A DNA stretch of 64,000 bases. It comes from Lepidonotus clava. Its lineage: Eukaryota > Annelida > Polychaeta > Phyllodocida > Polynoidae. The stretch covers positions 33,753,629 to 33,817,628 of the forward strand of contig OW387147.1 in NCBI GenBank assembly GCA_936440205.1. Reading direction: 5' to 3'. The position numbers and the translations under genes were made by a program. The notes beneath the pieces are model-generated. The model was not told the DNA's origin. It did no database searches and saw only the letters and a program-made list of their open reading frames with translations. Shown one piece after another: positions 1 through 9,064 of the stretch (position 1 is its first letter; each line of letters begins with the position of its first letter).

Positions 1-366
1 TGTACCACAGTATAAATATGGTCTTCTACTGACCTTGTCCTGGTGTTTATTTAATAAATATGAACTTAAACTGTTTCTACTGTCTCTGGTATTCATTCAA
101 TGCATTACAATAGTAACGGATCATAATGATAATTAGTAATTAATAAAAGCAGAAGATATAATTAGAATAGTTAATATAAGTCGAATGAATAAAGACAGAT
201 TGATTATATACATACATATATAAGTAAAAACATAAAGTGGTGAAGACACCAGCCTGTCTTTACATAAGCATGTGGTTCACTCTTTGTGTTTTGAATTTCC
301 AAGATTTACTTGCGATTGTAGTGTTTTTGAATTTTGTTTCTGAATTTTGTTTCAAGGTATTTAGTT
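1..366. other. AT-rich stretch before first gene, no gene seen
   Basis: I see no coding signal here. Bases 1-108 contain an AATAAA-like tract and finish in TTACA, which vaguely resembles the 3' part of an LTR, but no partner copy or flanking duplication can be shown. The rest is AT-rich DNA upstream of the PC4-like gene. Confidence 0.4.
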
Positions 367-705
367 ATGCCTAAGTCTAAGAGTTCTAAAATGGCTAGTG
401 AGAGATTATATGTTTCAGCTTTCGGTAGTAAGAAGAGGGTTGATGTTACTCGTTTTAATGGAGATTTGTATTGTCATATAACTGATGTGATGCGAGACAA
501 GACTGTTTCTATGAAAATGGAAGAGTTTCAAGATTTGAAAAGTGTAATTTCTAGTAAGATTTCAAAACTTCAAAAGTATAACGATGAAGAGCGAAGTTCA
601 AGGAAGAGAAGGAAGTCAAGTTTTACAAAATTTAAACCAGAGTTGAGTGATGATGAAACGGAGGAAAGTGATTGTAGTGAGGGAACTTCACAGATTGGTT
701 CGTAA
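367..705 (+). CDS. PC4/Sub1-like single-stranded DNA-binding protein
   Basis: The first ATG of this open frame gives 112 residues. A central segment of roughly 50 residues (beginning RLYVSAFGSKKRVDVTRFNG) follows the pattern of the PC4/Sub1 transcriptional coactivator fold: a strand reading K-x-V-D-V-x-x-F-x-G, then LYCHITDV, then a basic stretch, then a helix with L-K-S-V-I. The tail is basic, then acidic and serine-rich (LSDDETEESDCSEG). PC4 proteins bind melted DNA and act in transcription and replication. In a virus-like element the protein may serve late transcription or DNA handling, which is inference. The assignment rests on motif pattern only. Confidence 0.55.
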   Translation: MPKSKSSKMASERLYVSAFGSKKRVDVTRFNGDLYCHITDVMRDKTVSMKMEEFQDLKSVISSKISKLQKYNDEERSSRKRRKSSFTKFKPELSDDETEESDCSEGTSQIGS

Positions 706-1353
706 ATGTTCTTGTGATATCTATGAATCGTAGGGTTATAAGGTACCAGGTTTAGCCTAGATTCTTAGGTTGTAAGGTATCAGGTTTGTATATCACGTTT
801 AAGTTTATCAGACTTTATAGAAATGACGGTTAACTTTTTAAACAAGCCAGAAAAAAAAAATTGTAGCAAGTGTAATAATCTTGTATTATTAGTTGAAGGT
901 AAAACTTATTGCAAGCAATGTCAGGGTGAAATGTTTAGAGAGTGTCTTAATTGTGGATTACCTTATTATTATGTATGCAAAAATTGTTTGCCTCCTAAGT
1001 TGAATATTCCACAGTTTATAATTGGAAGAGTTGAGTGATGATGAAACGGAGGAAGTGATCGAGTGTGAGAACTTCACAGATTGGTTCGTAAATGTTCTTG
1101 TGATAGCTATGGATCGTAGGGTTGTAAGGTACCAGGTTTAGCCTAGATTTGTAGGTTGTAAGGAATCAGGTTTGTATATCATATTTAAGTATATTAGACT
1201 TTATAGAAATGGCGGGCAACTTTTTAAACAAGCCAGAAAAGAAGAATTGTAGCAAGTGTTATAATCCTATATCATTAGTTGAAGGTAAAACTTACTGCGA
1301 GCAATGTCAGGGTGAAATGTTTAGAGAGTGCCTTAATTGTGGATTACCTTATG
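641..1353 (+). repeat. Tandem duplication joining PC4-like tail and zinc-ribbon gene
   Basis: Bases 641-966 and about 1029-1353 are near-identical direct copies offset by 386-388 bp. Each holds the end of the PC4-like frame (or its remnant), the same intergenic sequence, and the start of a zinc-ribbon gene up to CGLPY. The junction lies where the zinc gene's acidic GAT-rich stretch meets the similar GATGAT run of the PC4-like tail, so unequal recombination at that short similarity is a likely cause. Confidence 0.85.
823..1038 (+). CDS. Short copy of zinc-ribbon protein
   Basis: A 71-codon frame nearly identical over its first half to the downstream 243-codon gene. It keeps the paired CxxC zinc-ribbon motifs (CSKC, CKQC, CLNC, CKNC) and the LNIPQF segment, but lacks the long charged tail. 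It arose from the tandem duplication described for this region. I do not recognise the family by name. Whether the short copy is expressed is unknown. Confidence 0.5.
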   Translation: MTVNFLNKPEKKNCSKCNNLVLLVEGKTYCKQCQGEMFRECLNCGLPYYYVCKNCLPPKLNIPQFIIGRVE

Positions 1354-1940
1354 ATTCTCCTCGATTTTTTACTATGGATGATGATAAGTGCAACAATTGT
1401 ATGTCTTCTAAGAAAGATAATTCACTTTCAAAAATGACGAAGAAAAAAATTGAAAGTTGGAATGTAGATTTTGATGCTGACGACGACGAGAAAGATTCTA
1501 CATTGATTTTACAACCAGAAGTAGATAATGCGAAAGATGAGAAGCATAAGAAGTTGAATATTCCAAAGTTTTTAATTTCTGATGATGATGATGATGATTT
1601 AGAAATCAATATATATGCACCTGAATCTGAAAAGAAGGTTGCTGGAAAAGGAAAGAGGAAATTGAAGGATAGAGATGGAGTTGATGAAAAGGATAAAGTA
1701 CACGTAGGAAGGAAAAAGAACGATAAAGTGAAGGATAGTAAAGTAAAGGGTAGTAAAGTAAAGGACAGTAAAGTAAAGGATACTAAAAGAAACGTTTCTA
1801 GATCTAGAAAGAAGTTGGAGTCTAAAATTAATACAAAATCTAAAGTGGAATTAAGGTTTGAAGAACTTGGAAAACATTCTGAACATGCTTTGGAATATTC
1901 AGGTAATATTAATATTCCTTTAAAACTTTGTTTTATATAA
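1209..1940 (+). CDS. Zinc-ribbon protein with long charged tail
   Basis: 243 codons. Residues about 14-62 carry spaced cysteine pairs (CSKC, CEQC, CLNC, CNNC) that would bind two zinc ions. An acidic stretch with a D6 run follows, then a lysine-rich segment in which a KVKDS-type unit repeats four to five times. This layout suits a nucleic-acid-binding or regulatory protein. I do not recognise it as a named family, though CGLPY-type zinc-ribbon proteins are familiar from large invertebrate DNA viruses and elements. It is the full-length member of the duplicated pair. Confidence 0.65.
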   Translation: MAGNFLNKPEKKNCSKCYNPISLVEGKTYCEQCQGEMFRECLNCGLPYDSPRFFTMDDDKCNNCMSSKKDNSLSKMTKKKIESWNVDFDADDDEKDSTLILQPEVDNAKDEKHKKLNIPKFLISDDDDDDLEINIYAPESEKKVAGKGKRKLKDRDGVDEKDKVHVGRKKNDKVKDSKVKGSKVKDSKVKDTKRNVSRSRKKLESKINTKSKVELRFEELGKHSEHALEYSGNINIPLKLCFI

Positions 1941-2307
1941 AGTTGAAATTTGTTAAGTGTGTGTAAAGTAAGGAGAATTTGAATGCCGGTGGATATTGGA
2001 TTGAATGTATATTGAAGGTTTGTTCAAATTAATCAAGACTGAAATGTTTGTTCAAAGTAATCAAGACTTTATGCACCTAATTAGTTATTTATTTATTTAT
2101 AATATTGCATATTAATTTATTCAGGTAAATTTGTAGTTTACTCTGATAAATTGTAGTAATATGCAATCTTGCGGAGACGCGAGGGTATTTCGGAGGTCCG
2201 TAATACTATGTATATATGAAGAATAATTATTTCTAAAGACTGGAAGAAATTGGAAACTCTTTTGTGATTGTATCATTTGTGAACGCATTATAGGATATCC
2301 ATTTTGT

Positions 2308-3202
2308 CGTTGGCTGAGTAATAAAAGGTCGTATCTAACAAATGCTCATTTTGAGTAATTGCTGATCAAAGAAATATGACACATTTTGAAGGCCTATATT
2401 ATCTTAACTATCTACTGAATCATTTTAATATTTGATTAGTAGGAAAACTGGATGCTAAAAGTCATTTAAGCACGATTGTAAAATTATCTACATCATAGGG
2501 ATGTAACTATGGAAACATATGTAGAATTTATTTCAGATACGACCTTTTATTACTCAACTTTAGGGAGAAAAGTTGAAAATCAGGTAATAACAAACGGTCG
2601 TATCTGATATGTATAAATTTTAAATAAACATAAAATAAATCAGTTTAACTAATACAATTTCACAAAAATAACGTCTCCAAAGTAGAACCAACATGCTAGG
2701 TATGGCTACATTTGATTATTTTGAAATAGGAACAATTTAAATGATGTTTACACTATCACATTTAAATGCAGCCCAGATACGACCTTTTATTACTCAGCAC
2801 CAAGATCATAAGTTCAGTAAACAAAGGTCGTATCCAACATTTCCATAATAATGTTCCTATATCTGTTATTGATTTCATAGTTTTCATCATGATATTATAC
2901 AATCATGTCATCAGGATAGTTATCTGAAAAACAAAAGCAAGAAATATTTTTATTTTGTATAAATAAACATATTTAACTAATTTTATTTCATTGGCTTATT
3001 TCAGATACGACCTTTTATTACTCACTAAAAGGTGGATTTCTGCAGATACGACCTTTGTATACTGGTTAATACCATTCCAAAGATATGGAAAATTTGAAAA
3101 ATTCCAAAATTTCCGGATTCCTTAGGGGGAAGGGAAACATATTCAAAACTAAAAATAAAATCGATTTTTTTTGAGATACGACCTTTTATTACTCAGCCAA
3201 CG
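2308..3202. mobile_element. Non-autonomous TIR element inside the Polinton-like element
   Basis: The ends are inverted repeats of about 29 bp (CGTTGGCTGAGTAATAAAAG at the left, its complement at the right) flanked by the 4-bp direct repeat TTGT (2304-2307 and 3203-3206). The 895-bp body has no coding frame. It holds extra copies of the terminal motif GATACGACCTTTTATTACTC: inverted pairs at about 2535/2608 and 2775/2835, and direct copies at about 3003 and 3043. This is a MITE-like element with multiple internal copies of its end motif. The superfamily is not assignable from the 4-bp duplication alone. Confidence 0.85.
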
Positions 3203-3440
3203 TTGTGTTCCAACTAAATTGTTAAGAATGATTATTGAATTTTGATTTGATTGCATGATTAATTTAGATTGTGATACAGTTCATGTAGAGTGGAATGCGA
3301 TTCTAGTCGATAGTTTTGTTATTCATGTATAAATTGTATATATAACGACTTAAAATTATGAATTTAAGTTGCTTCTTGTTGCATTTATTGAAAATGCTTG
3401 GCATGTTTGTTTCGAAAAGCTTGTTTGATGTATTTCAGTT

Positions 3441-4391
3441 ATGTCTGTTATGAAAAGGAAATTACTAACTTCAATCTATTTTAATTTGCAACATCCAGCA
3501 TCTTACAGTTCAAAACGAAAATTATATTTAGCTGCAAGAAAAATTGACCCAAATATTACTTTAGAAGATGTAGATTCATTTCTAAGTAATACTAAAACTT
3601 ATACATCTCATAAGGCTGGAAGAAGAAAGTTTCCTCGAAGAAAGATTATTGTTCGAGGAATTAATGATCAGTGGCAACTGGATTTGATCGTTTTACCAAA
3701 TTTGAAAAAATTCAATAATGGTTTTACAAATATTCTTGCAGCAATTGATTGTTTTTCAAGATATGCTTATGTAGAGCCGATGAAAACAAAATATGCAAAG
3801 GAAACTTTACAAGCTTTTAAAAGAATTCTTGATAGAGCAGGTGTGAAACCGCGAAATGTGCAGACAGATGAAGGAAATGAATTTAAAGGAGTTTTTCGAG
3901 AATTTTTAAAAAAGAATAATATTCATTATTTTTCTACATATCAGGATACTAAGTGTGCTATTGTAGAGCGTTTTATTAGAACTTTTAAGAATAAATTGTT
4001 TAAATATTTAACTGCAATAAATTCAAAAAGTTATGTTCCTATACTTCCACAAGTTATTTTATCTTATAACAACTCGAAGCATAGATCTTTAGGTTTACCA
4101 CCTTCTGAAGTTGATAAGAAAAACGAAGATAAGTTGTGGATGAAACAGTATAAAGATTTTCTTTATACAAATATTAAGAATGTTGCATCTTTAAAGGTAG
4201 GTGATAAAGTTAGAATAAGACATTATAGAAAAACTTTTGAACGTGGATTTTCAGTGAATTGGAGTAGAGAAATATTTCAGATAGTATTTGTTTTGAACAC
4301 AAAGCCAGTTACTTACATTCTTTCAGACAGTTCAAATGAAATTTTGAAAGGTAGTTTTTATAGATATGAAGTAATAAAAATACAACCTTGA
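3441..4391 (+). CDS. Polinton-type integrase (rve family)
   Basis: 316 codons with a retroviral-type integrase core. The catalytic triad is visible as D in WQLDLIVL, D in VQTDEGNEF and E in AIVERFIRTFK, with family-typical AIDCFSRYAYVEP and a SYNNSKHRSLGLPPSEV segment after the core. A C-terminal SH3-like segment (LKVGDKVRIRHYRKTF) follows. Integrases of this kind insert the linear double-stranded element into host DNA. It stands 15 bp ahead of the ATPase gene on the same strand. Confidence 0.93.
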   Translation: MSVMKRKLLTSIYFNLQHPASYSSKRKLYLAARKIDPNITLEDVDSFLSNTKTYTSHKAGRRKFPRRKIIVRGINDQWQLDLIVLPNLKKFNNGFTNILAAIDCFSRYAYVEPMKTKYAKETLQAFKRILDRAGVKPRNVQTDEGNEFKGVFREFLKKNNIHYFSTYQDTKCAIVERFIRTFKNKLFKYLTAINSKSYVPILPQVILSYNNSKHRSLGLPPSEVDKKNEDKLWMKQYKDFLYTNIKNVASLKVGDKVRIRHYRKTFERGFSVNWSREIFQIVFVLNTKPVTYILSDSSNEILKGSFYRYEVIKIQP

Positions 4392-4406
4392 GTGTTTTAA
4401 GTATAT

Positions 4407-5162
4407 ATGAATACTTTTGAGATAGGTGATATTGTATTAATAGATTGTATCTATCCTAAAACTTGTGTAATTTACTTGAACGGTTTTAAGATAATGGGAT
4501 CAACAGTAAATGTGTTTGATGCAAGGTTGAAAGTTCCTTTTTCAATGATAGTTGCAGGTCCAAGTAATTCGGGGAAAACTACTTTTGTATTAAAGTTAAT
4601 TAAGAATGGTGATGATGATTATTTTATAAGTAGACGTTTTGATTATATTGTTTGGTTTTATGGTCAGACTATTCCAAATGATAAAGATGTGTTAGAGGGG
4701 AAAGTTACGTTTCATGAAGGTTTACCTGATTCTTTAGATGAATTTGTCAATTCAAATCAATTTGGATTACTAGTTTTTGATGATTTAATGTCAGAATGTG
4801 GAAATAGTAAACTTTTATCTGAATTTTTTACTAAACGTTCTCATCATGAAAATGTAAGTATCATTTTTATTACTCAAAATTTGTTTCAGGATGGTAAAGA
4901 AAGAAAGACTTTTGTGAAGAATGCAACTTATTTAGTTTTATTTAATTCTCCGCTTGATCAGACGACTGCTTATTTTATTGGTAGAAAGTTGATGCCAAGG
5001 GACAGTAAATGTTTTATTGAAATATATAATCATGCTGTACAAAGACCGCATGGTTATTTATTGATAGACGGTCATCAGGAGACTCCGAAAGATGCTATGT
5101 TTCGGTCAAATATTTTTGGAGAAGTTCAACATGTGTTTATAGTACGAAAGAAATGTTCTTAA
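4407..5162 (+). CDS. Genome-packaging ATPase (FtsK/HerA-like, adeno/Polinton type)
   Basis: 251 codons. Walker A is GPSNSGKTT (about residues 52-60) and Walker B is LLVFDDLM (about residues 121-128), followed by the sensor-like segment IIFITQNLF. This is the compact packaging ATPase of Polintons, adintoviruses and relatives, which drives DNA into the capsid. The first ATG is used here; an internal ATG about 30 codons later, just before VNVFDARLKVPF, would fit the usual family start equally well. Confidence 0.9.
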   Translation: MNTFEIGDIVLIDCIYPKTCVIYLNGFKIMGSTVNVFDARLKVPFSMIVAGPSNSGKTTFVLKLIKNGDDDYFISRRFDYIVWFYGQTIPNDKDVLEGKVTFHEGLPDSLDEFVNSNQFGLLVFDDLMSECGNSKLLSEFFTKRSHHENVSIIFITQNLFQDGKERKTFVKNATYLVLFNSPLDQTTAYFIGRKLMPRDSKCFIEIYNHAVQRPHGYLLIDGHQETPKDAMFRSNIFGEVQHVFIVRKKCS

Positions 5163-5227
5163 GATAATGATTTCGTACAATTGTTATAGTACTTTGATGG
5201 TAATTCTGTATGCAGTAGCTATTCATA

Positions 5228-5590
5228 ATGCCAACGCGTAATGATTTGAGTAAAAATTTAAGAAAGATTCTTTATTCTAAAAAGTTTCTAAATATGTTAG
5301 CGAAGGCGAAAGGTTCAGCTGATAGAAAAGGTGTAATAGATTTAGGGAGTAAAGTAGAAATTGATGCAGTTTGTCAGTGTATAAAGAGTATTTTGCAAGG
5401 TCATGTGAAATTAAGTCGAGCTAAAATAAAACGATTGCAAGCTGAAAGAAATCATTTAAGATTGTTGGCACATTCTAAAATGGGGTTGCGAGAAAAGAAG
5501 GAACGTTTGAATCAAATAGGTAAAGGAATTCTTCCTATTATTATTAGCGGTGCATTAGGATTATTGTCTTCTATATTTAGGAAAAGGTAA
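5228..5590 (+). CDS. Small basic conserved protein, paralogue 1
   Basis: 120 codons, lysine- and arginine-rich, with a helical pattern IDAVCQCIKSILQGHV, then LRLLAHSKMGLREKKERLNQ and a hydrophobic glycine-containing end (GKGILPIIISGALGLLSSIF). This type recurs in adinto/Polinton-like elements between ATPase and capsid genes, where it is usually unannotated or compared with small core proteins. The C-terminal hydrophobic helix could touch membrane. It is related to the next gene throughout, so the pair arose by duplication. Confidence 0.75.
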   Translation: MPTRNDLSKNLRKILYSKKFLNMLAKAKGSADRKGVIDLGSKVEIDAVCQCIKSILQGHVKLSRAKIKRLQAERNHLRLLAHSKMGLREKKERLNQIGKGILPIIISGALGLLSSIFRKR

Positions 5591-5592
5591 TT

Positions 5593-5976
5593 ATGAAAGG
5601 TAAATGTTGTAGTAAAGATTTCGATAAAAAAAAGATGAAGAAAGATGTTTTAAAAACTTATGCTTGTAAACATTATTTGAAATTATTATCATATAGTAAA
5701 GGTCAAAAAAGGAATAAACTTATCGATTTAGGAGATAGTAATGAATTGAAATCAATTTGTGATTGTGTGTATAACATTTTGAAAGGTAATGTTGAAATAT
5801 CTCCAAAAGAAATGAATTATTTACAGAAAGATAAAATTCGTTTAAGATTACTTCCGAAGAAATCAGTTTCAAATAAGATTAAACGCGCATCTATGAAACA
5901 GTTAGGTAAAAATTCGTTACCTATCATTATAAAAAATTCACTTGCTGCTTTAAAATTATTAAAGAATATAAAGTGA
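5593..5976 (+). CDS. Small basic conserved protein, paralogue 2
   Basis: 127 codons, 2 bp after the preceding gene. It shares the framework of its neighbour: IDLGDSNELKSICDCVYNIL, LKGNVEIS, LRLLP, and the tail KQLGKNSLPIIIKNSLAAL. An extra N-terminal basic, cysteine-containing segment sets it apart, and the tail is less hydrophobic. The strong conservation of the central cysteine-rich helix suggests a shared fold; the function is unproven. Confidence 0.75.
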   Translation: MKGKCCSKDFDKKKMKKDVLKTYACKHYLKLLSYSKGQKRNKLIDLGDSNELKSICDCVYNILKGNVEISPKEMNYLQKDKIRLRLLPKKSVSNKIKRASMKQLGKNSLPIIIKNSLAALKLLKNIK

Positions 5977-5985
5977 AATTGTAGA

Positions 5986-7041
5986 ATGTCAAATTTTCAG
6001 GAAAGTATTATTATACCATACAAAATGTTTAAAAGTTGTAATTTCGAAAAGCTTGATAAAGAGAACAGAAATGAAAATGTGAATTATGCATTGAAGAGAC
6101 AAGACCAGCTGTTGCAGGAAAAAATGTTTGGTATGAAACCTTATGATGAGATTTATTCGACGTATCATCCTACAGAACAATATTTAGGAAGTGATACTTT
6201 AATGATCAATGATATTGTTAGAAAGATTAACGTTAGACAGAGACCTAACATTGAAAGTATTTTAAGAAAACTTCAAGAAAATTCGGTAACTTGGAATAAA
6301 AATGGTTTGGTTTCTATTAAAAATAGGATTATAAAAGGGTCTAATATAATAGATATTATGAAGTTTTTTTCAAAGACGATAAGTTTTAATCAGGAACCAG
6401 AAGGAGTAGAAGAATTGTATGATTATTTTCAAGAAATAAATGTTCCTTTAGTTTGGATAAAATATAAACCTAAATCTAAAAGAGTAGAGCATGAAAAAGT
6501 TGATATTAGAAATTTTCCTTTAGAGGAATCTGAAAAAAAGGATGTAGCTGAAGCTTTATACTCTCCATTGAAAAAAGATGTACCTGAATTTTCACATTCT
6601 CCATTAAGGAAAGCTAATAGAGATGAAGTTGAAACTTTCTATACACCAGAAATGAAGGTAAAGGTAGGTGATGTTGGAAAAAAAGAACCTATGAAGTTTA
6701 TTGATTTTACTCCACATTCTATTCCTGAATTTCATCATGTAGGTCCACCATCAATTTCTCCTGAATTTCAGCACAAAGGTTCTGATGTAATGTCTCGTGA
6801 ATTTAAACACAAAGGTTCTCCTGTAATTTTGCCTACTGTAGTTCCACCGTATCCAGGTTTACCTAAACCTAGTGTAACTTCAGATAGTGTGGAAAAAATG
6901 AGTGAGAAAAGAGGAAAGCAGAAAAGGGAGAAAAAGGAGAAAAAGGAGAAAAAGGAGAGAGTTCCTGCTAAAACTTCAGAAAGAACTAGTTCATATGGCA
7001 GGAAAATTAAATTACCTGCAAGATGGGAATCTAAATATTAA
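5986..7041 (+). CDS. Conserved structural-type protein of adinto/Polinton elements
   Basis: 351 codons. Residues about 60-145 hold the pattern of a conserved family in these elements: INVRQRPNIESILRKL, then VTWNKNGLVSIKNRIIKGSNIIDI. A proline-rich low-complexity part follows with loosely repeated units (SPEFQHKGS, SREFKHKGS, PEFHHVGPP; also YSPLKKDVPE and HSPLRKANRDE), ending in a lysine/glutamate run and a basic tail. Its place next to core-like and capsid genes suggests a virion or assembly role. I cannot assign a biochemical function. Confidence 0.7.
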   Translation: MSNFQESIIIPYKMFKSCNFEKLDKENRNENVNYALKRQDQLLQEKMFGMKPYDEIYSTYHPTEQYLGSDTLMINDIVRKINVRQRPNIESILRKLQENSVTWNKNGLVSIKNRIIKGSNIIDIMKFFSKTISFNQEPEGVEELYDYFQEINVPLVWIKYKPKSKRVEHEKVDIRNFPLEESEKKDVAEALYSPLKKDVPEFSHSPLRKANRDEVETFYTPEMKVKVGDVGKKEPMKFIDFTPHSIPEFHHVGPPSISPEFQHKGSDVMSREFKHKGSPVILPTVVPPYPGLPKPSVTSDSVEKMSEKRGKQKREKKEKKEKKERVPAKTSERTSSYGRKIKLPARWESKY

Positions 7042-7143
7042 ATCATATTTATAAATGTTGCTGAGATTGAGTTATTGAGTTAAGAGTTTTATTTTGAAAT
7101 AAATCTTCGCTGGTATTTTGTATTGACTAGTTGTAATAACGAA

Positions 7144-7611
7144 ATGTCTGCAGAATTTTATCGCAATCATTTTAGAAATTCATCACAATATGGTGGAACG
7201 TTAGATATTCCTCCGTTTATAGGCACACAATATCAAAAAGGGTATGGAATAGGTAATGTTATTTCGGGTTTTTTAAAACCTATGATAAAACCGTTATTCA
7301 ATTTTGCAAAGAAACAGGCTAAAAAAAGGTTGATGACGGGTGGGTTAAATGTCGTGAAAAAGGTATTTTTTGAAAAGAAAAATATTAAAGACGCTTTAAA
7401 AGATGAAGCAAAGTCGCAGTTACAAGGAGTTGGTTCTGATGCTTTAGATTATTTTAAATCTGAAAAGAGGAAACGTAAATCTAATTCAGATTCTGGTGAT
7501 ACAATAGTTTCTTCTATTTCAAGCCCGACTAGGAAAAAAAGGAAGACTAGTAAGAAAATAAAGACTAGCAAGATATTAAAGAAAGTTGGAGATATTTTAG
7601 ATGTAGTTTGA
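7144..7611 (+). CDS. Core-like basic protein with Gly-rich hydrophobic motif
   Basis: The first true ATG gives 155 residues. The N-terminal part has IGTQYQKGYGIGNVISGFLK, the glycine-hydrophobic motif common in minor virion proteins of adinto/Polinton-like elements (compared in the literature with adenovirus pX/pVI-type proteins). Then comes a helix with many lysines and a basic, serine-rich tail ending KILKKVGDIL. The likely role is DNA condensation or membrane interaction in the particle, by analogy only. A perfect-armed hairpin lies just downstream. Confidence 0.7.
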   Translation: MSAEFYRNHFRNSSQYGGTLDIPPFIGTQYQKGYGIGNVISGFLKPMIKPLFNFAKKQAKKRLMTGGLNVVKKVFFEKKNIKDALKDEAKSQLQGVGSDALDYFKSEKRKRKSNSDSGDTIVSSISSPTRKKRKTSKKIKTSKILKKVGDILDVV

Positions 7612-7645
7612 TATTAATATCTTTAAGATTGATATCGATTTTGAT

Positions 7646-7676
7646 TGCTAGTCAAGATTATATATCTTGACTAGCA
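7646..7676 (+). terminator. Hairpin between core-like and capsid genes
   Basis: TGCTAGTCAAGAT is followed after five bases by its exact complement ATCTTGACTAGCA, in the 99-bp gap between two genes. The position after a stop codon suggests a transcript end or processing signal. It also resembles the series of hairpins in the element's non-coding tail. Confidence 0.5.
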
Positions 7677-7710
7677 GTCTTGTTTGTTGAATGAAGTTTA
7701 AAGTTTCAAA

Positions 7711-9057
7711 ATGTCACATTCTAAATGTTTATGTGTTCCTGATACTGTGGATTTATTTTCTGTTCCTTTTACTGACGCAGTAGGTGAACAGAGTTTCTTT
7801 TCTAAAGTTTGGCCTTTGAATAATCTTTCGCAAGAAGGTCCAATTGAATATCTATTGAAAGCTAACAAGAAAGATTTTATAGATTTGTATCATAGTTTTG
7901 TTGAACTAAAACTCAAAATTTTGAAAAAGGATGGAAGTGCACCTGCAGCACCTACAGCACCTGCTGATGCTATCCCCGCAGCTTCTAAAGTACTTCCTGT
8001 AAATTATTTATGTGCTGCTATGTTTAAAGATGTAGAACTTTATATTGGAAGTAAATTGATTTCAGGATCCAATAGTTTATATCCATATAAGGCTTTTATT
8101 GAATTTGTATTAAATTATAATCCTGCTTATGTTGAAAGTTGGGGAGATGTTTGCGGATTCATTAAAGATACTAAAGATTTTAATGAAATTACCAATCTTG
8201 ATGATGATCATAATGAAGGGGCATATAAACGATTTCAGAAAACTCAATATGGAAAAACTTTCCAATTGATAGCTAAAGTTCACAATGATTTGTTTAATCA
8301 GAATAGGTTATTTCCGGGAGATGTAGATATGAGAATACGATTTATTCGAAATTCACCTGAGTTTGCTTTGATGGCAAAGGATGGTGCTACAAATTATAAA
8401 ATTGAAATAGAGGATGCAGTTTTTTATTCAAAACGTATGTCATTAAGTGATTCATTTTTAATTGAATTAGATAGGGCGCGATATGAAGGTAAACATTTAA
8501 AATATCCTTATCGTCGAGTAGAAGTAACTTATTCAACCCAAGGTCCAAATAAAAGTATTTTACAAGAAAATCGTATGATTTCTAATGATGAAATTCCACA
8601 GCGAATCATTGTAGGCTTGGTTGATGCTAGGGCTTTTGACGGTAATTATAAACATAATTCTTTTTATTTTCAAAATTTTGATGTCACGGAAATAAAAATT
8701 CAAAGAGATGGTGATGAAACTTCACTGTTTTATGAAATGAAGGTGGATTTTTCTGATGATACTTTTTTTCAAGCATATTCGGCTATGATATTTGGAACAG
8801 GAAGATTATTCAACAACAATGCTCCTTGTATTACACCTTCAGAGTTTAAGAAAGGAAGTTGTTTCTTTGTTTTTAATTTAAGTAAAGCCTTACCTAGTTC
8901 TGGAACTTTCGAGCTTTTTGAAAGTGGTACATTAAATGTTGTTGCGAATTTAAAGACTCCTAAAGCACACGGAATTGTTATGATATTTTTCAGTGAATAT
9001 AATTCTATGTTAAGTCTTGGTGAGACGAACCAAGTAGATATTGATGCTAGAGATTGA
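7711..9057 (+). CDS. Capsid protein (adinto/Polinton-like, F54H12.2-type)
   Basis: 448 codons. The N-terminal DLFSVPFTDAVGEQSFFSKV, the GPIEYLL segment with DFIDLYHSFVELKLKILKKD, and SLYPYKAFIEFVLNYNP match the pattern of the F54H12.2-like proteins that are abundant in animal genomes and counted among the capsid proteins of adintovirus/Polinton-like elements. An Ala/Pro-rich insert (about residues 73-92) interrupts the first part. I cannot decide from sequence alone whether it is the hexon-type or a minor shell protein. The protease gene follows 7 bp after its stop. Confidence 0.8.
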   Translation: MSHSKCLCVPDTVDLFSVPFTDAVGEQSFFSKVWPLNNLSQEGPIEYLLKANKKDFIDLYHSFVELKLKILKKDGSAPAAPTAPADAIPAASKVLPVNYLCAAMFKDVELYIGSKLISGSNSLYPYKAFIEFVLNYNPAYVESWGDVCGFIKDTKDFNEITNLDDDHNEGAYKRFQKTQYGKTFQLIAKVHNDLFNQNRLFPGDVDMRIRFIRNSPEFALMAKDGATNYKIEIEDAVFYSKRMSLSDSFLIELDRARYEGKHLKYPYRRVEVTYSTQGPNKSILQENRMISNDEIPQRIIVGLVDARAFDGNYKHNSFYFQNFDVTEIKIQRDGDETSLFYEMKVDFSDDTFFQAYSAMIFGTGRLFNNNAPCITPSEFKKGSCFFVFNLSKALPSSGTFELFESGTLNVVANLKTPKAHGIVMIFFSEYNSMLSLGETNQVDIDARD

Positions 9058-9064
9058 AATCAAA

